DNA of 63,263 nucleotides from Methanomassiliicoccaceae archaeon UBA71 (GTDB lineage: Archaea; Thermoplasmatota; Thermoplasmata; Methanomassiliicoccales; Methanomethylophilaceae), in the NCBI GenBank assembly GCA_002504405.1, contig DARO01000011.1, positions 1 through 63,263 of the forward strand, given 5' to 3'. Position 1 is the first letter of the stretch. Every line of letters starts with the position of its first letter. Shown here in pieces: positions 45,092-52,392 of this stretch. The notes below the pieces were generated by a model that saw nothing but the letters and a program-made list of their open reading frames with translations, did no database searches and was not told the DNA's origin. Position numbers and translations under genes: made by a program.

Positions 45092-45973
45092 ATGTTCGCA
45101 GATGCGTGCCAGAGGGCCTCCGAGTACACCAGGCCCGTAGTCATCTCCACCCGCCGCCAGGACGGCTCAGTGTCGACCGAGTGCGGGACCTTCATCGTCC
45201 TCAACCGCGAGGGGTGGATACTGACGGCCGGACACATCTACAACTCCTACGTCAAGTTCCAGTCCGATCAGAACAAGATCAGGGAGATAAATGAGCTGAA
45301 CCACTCCAGGGACTCCCGCCCCGGCAGCCCCCCGAAGAGGATAAAGGCGGACCCCGCCTACATCACAAACCATTCCTTCTGGTGGGGATGGGACGGGGTC
45401 AGGATAACCAACGTGTTCGTGAACATGCAGGTGGACATAGCGGTCGGGAAGCTGGAGCCGTTCGACCCGTCCTGGGTGTCCGAATACCCGGTCCTCAGGT
45501 CCCCGGACTCCCTCCGCCCTGGGACCAGCGTGTGCAGGATGGGCTTCCCGTTCATGAACATAACCTCGACTTTCGACGAGGAGACCAACACGTTCAGGAT
45601 CCCCAAGATCCCCTTGAAGAGCGCCATCTTCCCGAACGAGGGGATGCACACCCGCGACGTGATGAACGGCAGGACGTCCGACGGACGGTACGAGATGCTG
45701 TATGTGGAGACGTCCTCGCCGGGCCTCCGCGGGCAGTCAGGGGGGCCGATATTCGACGCCGAGGGGAGGCTCTACGCAATGCAGGTCAGGACCATGCACA
45801 TGCCCCTGGGGTTCCACCCGACCGTCGAGTACGACGGCAAGACCGTCATAGAGAACCAGTTCCTGAACGTCGGGCTGGGCGTCCATGTGCGGACGATACG
45901 TGCTGTGCTGGACGAGCGGGGCGTCAGGTACGATGCCGAGGAGGACTCCGGCGGCTACAGGATCACGGGATGA
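45092..45973 (+). CDS. Trypsin-like serine protease without signal peptide
   Basis: 293 residues. The chymotrypsin-fold triad is visible: His48 in LTAGHIY, Asp115 in MQVDIAVGKL and Ser216 in LRGQSGGPIFD. Between His and Asp there is an insert (KIREINELNHSRDSRPGSPPKRIKADPA, then a Trp-rich WWGWDGVRITN). No signal peptide or membrane anchor precedes the domain, so it may act in the cytoplasm, or by an unrecognised export route. ATG 45092 is chosen because CATTAATAC lies about 30 bases ahead. Its stop overlaps the start of the YcxB-like gene. Confidence 0.85.
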   Translation: MFADACQRASEYTRPVVISTRRQDGSVSTECGTFIVLNREGWILTAGHIYNSYVKFQSDQNKIREINELNHSRDSRPGSPPKRIKADPAYITNHSFWWGWDGVRITNVFVNMQVDIAVGKLEPFDPSWVSEYPVLRSPDSLRPGTSVCRMGFPFMNITSTFDEETNTFRIPKIPLKSAIFPNEGMHTRDVMNGRTSDGRYEMLYVETSSPGLRGQSGGPIFDAEGRLYAMQVRTMHMPLGFHPTVEYDGKTVIENQFLNVGLGVHVRTIRAVLDERGVRYDAEEDSGGYRITG

Positions 45974-46974
45974 CCATGGAACCCCTCCACACCGTCAGCA
46001 CGGCTTTCACGTTCTCGGAGTACCAGGACTACAACCGCACCATGCAGAGGATGCGGAAGATACCGCTTAGGATAGGGGCGACCGCATGCATATACGCCGC
46101 CATCGGGGTGATCGTGGGCGCCATCTGGGGCCTTTGGATCCTCTGCGCGATGTTCGTCGCGCTAGGGGCGGCGGTGGCGTGGATGAACGTCAGGGCCCTA
46201 AGGAAGGGGGAGCTGGCCCAGTACCAGACGGAGCAGCTGGCAGGGACGATCACCTACCGCTTCTACGAGGACCGCATGGAGGTCTCCTCGGAGCACGGGT
46301 ACTACACGGTGCTGTACTCGGAGATACCCGCGGTCATCGAGAGGCCCGACGCATTCTACATAATGACGGGCAAGTACACGGGGGCGATCCTCCCCAAGGC
46401 CGACTGCTCCGAGGCCCTCGCGGCGTTCGTGAGGACCATTGCCCCCGTGACCGGGCGATCAGACCGACCTGCCCATCTGGTATGCCTGGTCCATGAACGG
46501 GGTGCCGTTGACCGCCCCCTTCTCCCAGACCCCGGTGGCCTTTATGACCCCCTTCTCCACCGCCCCATCCAGGCAGTCGCGGGTCAGCCCCCTGAACGCC
46601 TCAACGGCGAGCTCCAGCATCGATTCCTCCGGGTCGGCGGCGGCCACGATTATGTAGACGTCCTTGTCCCTGAGATCGGCGTAGAACGGCACCATCCTGT
46701 CGATGACCGTCTTTATCTGGGCGGAGATCGTGTAGAAGTACACCGGCGACGAGAACACGATGGCGTCCGCGGCCAGGAGCTTGGCCCTGAGGCCCTCCAT
46801 GTCGTCCTTGAAGACGCATTTGCCGGTCTTCACGCACCCGTCGCACCCAGTGCAGTAGGCAACATCGAGGTCGCAGACCCTGACGACCTCCACCTCGTTG
46901 CCCGCATCGCGGGCCCCGTCGGCGAACCTGCCGCAGAGCAGCTCCGTGTTTCCGTTCTTCCTGGGCGATCCTGA
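45970..46974 (+). CDS. YcxB-like membrane protein; frame runs antisense through the next gene
   Basis: The first ~165 codons encode a YcxB-like protein: short N-terminus, two membrane helices (GATACIYAAIGVIVGAIWGLWILCAMFVALGAAVAWM), and a PH-like C-terminal domain (GTITYRFYEDRMEVSSEHGYYTVLYSEIPAVIERPDAFYIM). YcxB proteins normally end soon after that. Here no stop occurs before 46972-46974, so the last 170 codons are antisense to the flavoprotein gene. Either a base is missing near 46440 or the stop has been lost. The ATG overlaps the protease stop (ATGA), so protease and membrane protein are coupled. Confidence 0.6.
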   Translation: MTMEPLHTVSTAFTFSEYQDYNRTMQRMRKIPLRIGATACIYAAIGVIVGAIWGLWILCAMFVALGAAVAWMNVRALRKGELAQYQTEQLAGTITYRFYEDRMEVSSEHGYYTVLYSEIPAVIERPDAFYIMTGKYTGAILPKADCSEALAAFVRTIAPVTGRSDRPAHLVCLVHERGAVDRPLLPDPGGLYDPLLHRPIQAVAGQPPERLNGELQHRFLRVGGGHDYVDVLVPEIGVERHHPVDDRLYLGGDRVEVHRRREHDGVRGQELGPEALHVVLEDAFAGLHAPVAPSAVGNIEVADPDDLHLVARIAGPVGEPAAEQLRVSVLPGRS

Positions 46975-46998
46975 GAGGATGAGAACCTTAGCGCACAT
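46459..46998 (-). CDS. Iron-sulfur flavoprotein (NAD(P)H-dependent FMN reductase family)
   Basis: 179 residues. The flavin-binding loop GSPRKNGNTELL and a flavodoxin-like fold (SSPVYFYTISAQIKTVIDRM) are clear. A compact cysteine motif C-x2-C-x2-C-x5-C (Cys49, Cys52, Cys55, Cys61) matches the [4Fe-4S] motif of Isf proteins of methanogens, which pass electrons from ferredoxin to small acceptors such as O2 or H2O2. It is divergent from the helicase gene and convergent with the YcxB-like frame. Confidence 0.85.
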   Translation of the reverse strand: MCAKVLILSGSPRKNGNTELLCGRFADGARDAGNEVEVVRVCDLDVAYCTGCDGCVKTGKCVFKDDMEGLRAKLLAADAIVFSSPVYFYTISAQIKTVIDRMVPFYADLRDKDVYIIVAAADPEESMLELAVEAFRGLTRDCLDGAVEKGVIKATGVWEKGAVNGTPFMDQAYQMGRSV

Positions 46999-47102
46999 CG
47001 GGCACCGTATCCGGCTCCGATGTTATCATTCTTTGGTATGGCGCGAGGTCTTTCGCCCACCCCCCTGTGGGGTTCAAATACCATCCGACGTTAGCGCCAA
47101 GC

Positions 47103-49223
47103 ATGCAAGGTCAGTTCTGCCCCGGATGCAAGAGCCTGATGCCGCCAGGCAGCACGCGCTGCAGGCAGTGCGGGAGGCCCGCCGAGTCGCTGGTTACGAG
47201 CACGCAGTCGTGCCTCGGGTCCGAGGCCCCCAGGAGGGTGGCGAGGGCCGAGATAGTCCAGGACTCCGGGGCCCCCTACATGCCGTACAAGCCGCGCGAG
47301 GGGCAGCTGGAGATGATATCGGAGATCGGGAGGTTCCTCGACGAGGGCAGGCACGTCGTCGTGGAGTCCGGGACGGGGACCGGCAAGACCATCGTCTCGC
47401 TGGCGTCGGCCCTCGGCCACTCCAAGCCCCTCGGCAAGAGGATCGTCTACCTTGTCCGCACCATAACCCAGACGGACGCGGCCATGAGGGAGCTGAGGGC
47501 CATATCCAAGGTCAAGCCCGTCTCCGGCGTGCCGATTACCGGCCGTGGGAAGTCCTGCCCTCTGTTCAGGTCCACAGGGGACCTCGAGTCCGTCCCCGCG
47601 AACGTCCTCTCCATGATGTGCGACGACAGGAAGCAGAAGAGCATCTCGGGAAGGGCGGGCGGATGCAGGTACTACGACCGCGTCGCCGGGGAGATAGACA
47701 GGATCGAGGCCTACTGCCGCCAAGAGCTACCGTCCTCGGACGAGCTGGACAGGTTCTGCGAGAAGCTAGGTGCGTGCCCCTACGAGGCCAAGAAGATGCT
47801 TATGAAGAGGGTGGACGTGGTCGTAGCCCCGTACATACAGGTGACGGACCCGTCCATCAGGCAGAGCTTCATGGCCAACATGGACAGGGCTGACGATCCG
47901 TCCGGCATCACCATAATCATCGACGGGGCCCACAACTTCCCCGATGCGGCGAGGGACGTGGAGGGGTTCACCATAGACAACTCCCTCGTGGACGCCGCCA
48001 TCGACGAGTGCTCCACCTACCGCGACCCCACGGTCTGGATGGATGTCAGGCTGGAGCCTTTCATCAGGGCGTTCAAGCAGGCTATGAGGGCGGCGGCGGT
48101 GGACCGCCTGGGGCTGAACGAGAAGGAGAAGGTACTGGAGGACGACGTCGTGGAGCAGTCCCTGATGAGGAGGTTCGGCATGTCCCGCACCGACCTGGAG
48201 TCCGCCGTCTCCGCCATGGAGGACCTGGGGAGGGCGAGGACCGAGAAGCTCATCGACTCCGGAGACGCCAGGGTGTCCGACGTCGAGACCCTGGCCGTGC
48301 GGCTGGGGCTGTGGTGCTCATCGTCCTCCGAGAGGTTCGTGAGGACGGTCAACGCCGGGGAGGGAGGGGAGTTCCTCAGGGCCTCGTGCATCGACCCGTG
48401 GGAGATCACGTCCTTCCTCAACAGCGTCCCGTCGGCCATCCACATGTCCGGGACCCTCGCGCCGCTCGACCAGTACGCCAGGGTCCTCGGCCTCAGGGAC
48501 AACGCGAGGCTGCGCAGGTACCCGTCACCGTTCCCCCGGGAGAACAGGCTCGTCGTATACGACAGGACGGTCACCACCAAGTACACCACGATGAGGTCGG
48601 ACCCCTCGATGCAGAATCGCATAGAGCGCAGGATCTGCGACCTGTGCGACGCCGTGGACAGGAACATCATGGTGTTCTTCACCTCGTACGGGATGATGCG
48701 CACGATGCGCCCCTACCTCGAATCGCACATCGACAGGCCCAGGTACTGGGAGGAGTCCGGCAACCAGCGCAGGACGTCCGACATGCTGACCAGGTTCAAG
48801 GCGGGGAGGGGAGGTGTGTTCTTCGCGGTCATGGGAGGGTCCATGGCCGAGGGGATAGACTACCCGGGCGACGAGCTGTGCATGGCCGTCATCGTGGGGA
48901 TCCCGTTCCCGCCGCCTTCGCCGGAGCTCAACGCCCTGACCTCCCTTTTCGAGTCCCGCTACGGCAAGGACAGGGGATGGGACTACGCCAACGCGGTCCC
49001 CGCGGCGAGGAAGATCAACCAGGCGATCGGCAGGCTGATAAGGACCGAGACTGACAGGGGGATGGCGGTCATCCTGGACAGCCGCACCGCCAGGTTCGCC
49101 AGGACCATCGAGGCTTCGCCTTCCGACGACCCGGTTGCGGATGCCGTCAGATTCTTCTCGGAATCCGCAGTGCGACCGGAAAGAATCAAATATGTTCCGG
49201 AAATCGAAGCTTCATGCCGTTGA
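47103..49223 (+). CDS. XPD/DinG-like superfamily 2 helicase with iron-sulfur cysteines
   Basis: 706 residues from ATG 47103, chosen because TTCAAATAC lies 25-30 bases ahead and a zinc ribbon (FCPGCKSLMPPGSTRCRQC) follows at once. Walker A is VESGTGTGKTIVSLAS. Four cysteines (KSCPLF, GGCRYY, RFCEKLG, ACPYEAKKML) suit the [4Fe-4S] domain of XPD/DinG helicases. Motif VI is NQAIGRLIRTETDRG. The Walker B box, normally DEAH, reads DGAH (Asp274-Gly275): the catalytic Glu is missing. A mutation to Gly needs one base. The protein should unwind DNA, but the DGAH box leaves its ATPase in doubt. Its stop overlaps the transporter gene by ten bases. Confidence 0.88.
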   Translation: MQGQFCPGCKSLMPPGSTRCRQCGRPAESLVTSTQSCLGSEAPRRVARAEIVQDSGAPYMPYKPREGQLEMISEIGRFLDEGRHVVVESGTGTGKTIVSLASALGHSKPLGKRIVYLVRTITQTDAAMRELRAISKVKPVSGVPITGRGKSCPLFRSTGDLESVPANVLSMMCDDRKQKSISGRAGGCRYYDRVAGEIDRIEAYCRQELPSSDELDRFCEKLGACPYEAKKMLMKRVDVVVAPYIQVTDPSIRQSFMANMDRADDPSGITIIIDGAHNFPDAARDVEGFTIDNSLVDAAIDECSTYRDPTVWMDVRLEPFIRAFKQAMRAAAVDRLGLNEKEKVLEDDVVEQSLMRRFGMSRTDLESAVSAMEDLGRARTEKLIDSGDARVSDVETLAVRLGLWCSSSSERFVRTVNAGEGGEFLRASCIDPWEITSFLNSVPSAIHMSGTLAPLDQYARVLGLRDNARLRRYPSPFPRENRLVVYDRTVTTKYTTMRSDPSMQNRIERRICDLCDAVDRNIMVFFTSYGMMRTMRPYLESHIDRPRYWEESGNQRRTSDMLTRFKAGRGGVFFAVMGGSMAEGIDYPGDELCMAVIVGIPFPPPSPELNALTSLFESRYGKDRGWDYANAVPAARKINQAIGRLIRTETDRGMAVILDSRTARFARTIEASPSDDPVADAVRFFSESAVRPERIKYVPEIEASCR

Positions 49224-50155
49224 TGAACGTCCTCTCGGACGTGAAGGTCTGGGTGATCCTCGGGATAGTCCTCGCGCTCGCCATCGGGTTCGACAACCCC
49301 GATGCCGCCACGATCCTGATGCTCGTGCTCATCGCCCAGATGACCGTGTCCCTCGACGGCATATCGTTCTGCAGGCGGGACCTGAAGGACTACGACAGCC
49401 AGATCCTCATGTGCGTCCTCAGCTGCTTTCTGGTGAACACCGGACTGACCCTGATCACGGGGCTGTTCTTCATCGATAACACGCAGCTGTGGTACGGCTG
49501 GGTCATGCTCTCGTCGGTTCCATGCGCGGTGTCCGTCGTGACCGCGTCCCTGTTCATGAAGGGGGACACGAAGCTGTCCGTCCTGGGCCTCACCGTCGTC
49601 TACATGGTGGCCATAGGGCTCACTCCCCTGATCACCCACCTACTGATAGGCGATGCGGTCAACCCGCTGGAGATCCTCAGGTACATCCTGATGTTCATCG
49701 CTGTCCCGTTCATCCTCACCGTTCCCCTCAAGAGGCTCCACCTGAAGAGGGGGCCGAAGGTCGTTTTCATAAACCTCATGATGCTCCTGATGGTCTTCAT
49801 CAGCCTGGGCTCCAGAAGGGACTACATATTCGGGGAGCCGGAAACCATACTCTGGATCATCGTCGCGTGCAGCCTTAGGATATTCGCCTTCAGCATAATC
49901 CTGGTCTTCCTGCTGAAGAGGTCCGGCGTCCCGCGCGACTCCGGCATTGTGTACCTCGTCATGAGCGTATGGAAGAATTCGGGCATGTCAATCTCCATGA
50001 CGATGGCGCTGCTCGGCGCGACGATGCCCGATGCGGTCCTGCCCTGCGTGGTCTCCCTGGTCATGGAGGCTGCGTGGTTCGCGGTGATGTCCAACCTCAT
50101 CGACAGGCTGTGGCCGCCTTCTGAAGGAACGGGAGCGTCCCTTGCGACCACATGA
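49214..50155 (+). CDS. SBF-like (bile acid:sodium symporter family) membrane transporter
   Basis: 313 residues with about ten hydrophobic helices (VWVILGIVLALAIGF, ATILMLVLIAQMTVSL, LMCVLSCFLVNTGLTLITGLFFI, and others). It resembles the SBF/BASS-type carriers, with a conserved internal-repeat layout and a helix break in VWKNSGMSISMTMALLGATMP. Relatives move organic anions with sodium; substrate here is unknown. It starts inside the helicase gene (overlap of ten bases), so the two are translationally coupled though functionally unrelated. Confidence 0.7.
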   Translation: MPLMNVLSDVKVWVILGIVLALAIGFDNPDAATILMLVLIAQMTVSLDGISFCRRDLKDYDSQILMCVLSCFLVNTGLTLITGLFFIDNTQLWYGWVMLSSVPCAVSVVTASLFMKGDTKLSVLGLTVVYMVAIGLTPLITHLLIGDAVNPLEILRYILMFIAVPFILTVPLKRLHLKRGPKVVFINLMMLLMVFISLGSRRDYIFGEPETILWIIVACSLRIFAFSIILVFLLKRSGVPRDSGIVYLVMSVWKNSGMSISMTMALLGATMPDAVLPCVVSLVMEAAWFAVMSNLIDRLWPPSEGTGASLATT

Positions 50156-50195
50156 CCTCAACGCTTATCTACAAGCCCGATAATCGTCCGGTCAC

Positions 50196-50283
50196 GCGGA
50201 GGTAGCCCAGTCCGGCCCACGGCGCCGGTCTTGAAAACCGGTGGAGAATCTCCTCGGGAGTTCAAATCTCCCTCTCCGCGCCA
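50196..50283 (+). tRNA. tRNA-Ser (anticodon TGA)
   Basis: Cloverleaf with acceptor GCGGAGG/TCTCCGC, D-arm, anticodon stem CCGGT/ACCGG around loop CTTGAAA (anticodon TGA at 50232-50234), a long class II variable arm GGAGAATCTCC, and T-arm GGGAG-TTCAAAT-CTCCC. The discriminator is G and CCA is encoded at 50281-50283. The long variable arm fits serine. A TATA-like CTTATCTAC lies about 27 bases upstream. Confidence 0.95.
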
Positions 50284-50500
50284 TAACTTTTACCCAGACA
50301 TCGGGATAGCGCATCGCATCCGATAGCGCCAACTCATATACTTTGAAGCAGGTAGCTCTCGGTTTTCGTTGTCATCCTACGATTATCGTCATTGCACCAC
50401 ATCGCACCCCTGGTTCAACAAATGCCGAGATTAACCGGCATTCACCCGACGACAACCCCTGATTCCGGCCCGTCAGGACGAAATGACAGATGGTACTCGC
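50284..50500. other. Gap between tRNA-Ser and AAA ATPase gene
   Basis: No gene supported. A short hairpin TGCCG-AGATTAAC-CGGCA is near 50424-50441. No clear copy of the tRNA 3' end is seen that would mark an integrated element. Confidence 0.4.
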
Positions 50501-51733
50501 TCATATGGAAGATATGGGAAGGGCATAGACTCCGGGCTTGAGCGGATACGCCTTGTCTGTTAGGCAGATGAGACATGACGGCCCGACCTCGTAATCGGAC
50601 TTGTCCAGTCTGGAGAAGGCCTTGACGTCCGTGGAGTCGTAGGTCATCCCCGCCTTGCACTCGATCAGCGAGAGCATGGCGTTCCTGAGGATGAGGAAAT
50701 CGATCTCGTTCTTATCCGCGTCGCGGTAGTAGTAGAACCCGGCCTCCTCGGTGTTATTGGTGTATGTCTTCATGATCTCGTTGATGATGAACGTCTCCAC
50801 CATGTGGCCCCCCAGATACCCTACACGGAGCGTCTCCGCATCGAAGACCTTGGCCAGGTAGCAGGCAAGACCTGTGTCGCAGAAGTAGATCTTGGGACGT
50901 TTGACTATGCGTTTTACGTTGGATCTCTCGAAGTAAGGCTGCAGCAGGCGGACGATTCCACCCGCAACAAGCACTCCCAGCCAGGACTGGATCGTGTGGA
51001 TGCTGACACCGATGGCTTTGGAGATGCTGTCGTACACAAGCTCCTGACCCGTTATCGATGCGAGGTACTCCATGAACTGCCTGAACTTCAGCTTGTCCTT
51101 CAGGGTGATGATCTCCGAGACATCGCGCTCGATGTAGGTGTCCACGTAGTCGGAGTAGAACTTGGACGTCCTCATCTCCGGCTGGTCGTAGAGCTCGGGG
51201 TACATGCCGCGGACTATCATCCCATATACATCATCCACGGAGAACACATGCTCCATGGCCCTGCGGATGTTCTTCTCGAAGTCGACCACGAACGGCTTCT
51301 CCTCGCGGCCGAGGACCTCGCTCATGCTGAGCGGGGACATCTCTATGATGCCGACCCTTCCGGCCATGGACTGCGTGACGCCTTCCATCAGTTTGTACAC
51401 CTGACTGCCCGTCAGGACGTACATGCCGGCGTTGTTCCCGACCTCCAGTTTCTTGGCGTCCACGATGCCCTCTATGATGTCGAATAGGCCGGGGGCGTGC
51501 TGGACCTCGTCGATGATGACGGGAGCAGGATGGAGGCGGAGGAACATCTCCGGATCCTGGATAGCGATGGCTCTCTCGCTGCCATCGGCCAGGGAGACGT
51601 AACCGAAGCCGTGCTTCTCGGCGATATGATTGCAGAGGGTCGTCTTCCCTACCTGACGGGCACCGGTCACAAGGGTGACGGGCTTGAACCTGATGCTCTC
51701 CTCGATGGAGTCCAGAATCGTCCTCGGTATCAT
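50501..51733 (-). CDS. AAA+ ATPase with DUF4143-like C-terminal region
   Basis: 410 residues. Walker A GARQVGKTTLCNHIA and Walker B VIIDEVQHAPGLFDII are typical of the AAA_14 family, followed by LTGSQVYKLMEGVTQSMAGRVGIIEMSPLSMSE. The C-terminal part (DTYIERDVSEIITLKDKLKFRQFMEYLASITGQELVYDSISKAIGVSIHTIQSWLGVLVAGGIV, then FYYYRDADKNEIDFLILRNAMLSLIECKAG) is DUF4143-like with a winged helix and a nuclease-like fold. Such ATPases are common accessory genes, spread by transfer. ATG 51733 is chosen because ACATATACTCC lies about 25 bases ahead on this strand. Its target is unknown. Confidence 0.88.
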   Translation of the reverse strand: MIPRTILDSIEESIRFKPVTLVTGARQVGKTTLCNHIAEKHGFGYVSLADGSERAIAIQDPEMFLRLHPAPVIIDEVQHAPGLFDIIEGIVDAKKLEVGNNAGMYVLTGSQVYKLMEGVTQSMAGRVGIIEMSPLSMSEVLGREEKPFVVDFEKNIRRAMEHVFSVDDVYGMIVRGMYPELYDQPEMRTSKFYSDYVDTYIERDVSEIITLKDKLKFRQFMEYLASITGQELVYDSISKAIGVSIHTIQSWLGVLVAGGIVRLLQPYFERSNVKRIVKRPKIYFCDTGLACYLAKVFDAETLRVGYLGGHMVETFIINEIMKTYTNNTEEAGFYYYRDADKNEIDFLILRNAMLSLIECKAGMTYDSTDVKAFSRLDKSDYEVGPSCLICLTDKAYPLKPGVYALPISSI

Positions 51734-51784
51734 CGATAGGATGATGGGGTCGGAGTATATGTAAATTCTGAAGTTGGACTTCAA

Positions 51785-52378
51785 ATTTTACATTCCCATT
51801 TTCGTTCCCCCGTGCCTCGTGCCCTTCTGGGGTACGCTGCGAGCGCATATCGGACCAGTCGGCGCCTTTTCTTACAGATATTCTCTCGGCGCGCGCCCGT
51901 CAAGTAAGCGCGTCACGCCAGGTCTCTCTCCGGACACTATAGTCCAGGAGGATATGAGGAAACTGCAGCAGCAAGAAACTGAACGAGGCTCTCTGAAGAC
52001 CAACGCATTGGACGAGATCAACCTGACTCTCCCATATGGGGACCCAGAGCCCTCTCCTCGGGAACTCCTTCGCATGATCGAAATCGATATAACTTGGCGG
52101 CATCCCCTGAAGGGGCGGCCGAGTCATATACGTAATTCATCCCATCCGTGTTACGGCCATGAGATGGCCGCGACCGCGAGATCCCTTTCGACGACGCCAT
52201 CAAGCGTCGAGATGCGATCATCGGAACATGCGCAGGCGCCCCCCTCATCCCGTGATGGGGATTCCGAAATGCGACATAAAGTACCGAATTGTACATACGA
52301 TTCTGGAAACATACATTGTGTCGGAATCTTATTATATGCACATCGGCGCAATCCTTTACCAATTGTTTGGTTGATACG
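51785..52378. other. Gene-free region with promoter of ABC transporter
   Basis: No gene is supported. A frame at 51774-52493 runs through but has neither domain nor sensible composition, and it overlaps the transporter signal peptide. A TATA-like ATTATATGC lies near 52330. The region may hold decayed DNA next to the ATPase. Confidence 0.4.
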
Positions 52379-52392
52379 ATGGAAAGGAAAAA

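Noticed and set aside
50196..51733. tRNA-Ser plus AAA ATPase considered as a tRNA-integrated element
   Set aside because: No integrase and no duplicated tRNA 3' end is visible nearby.
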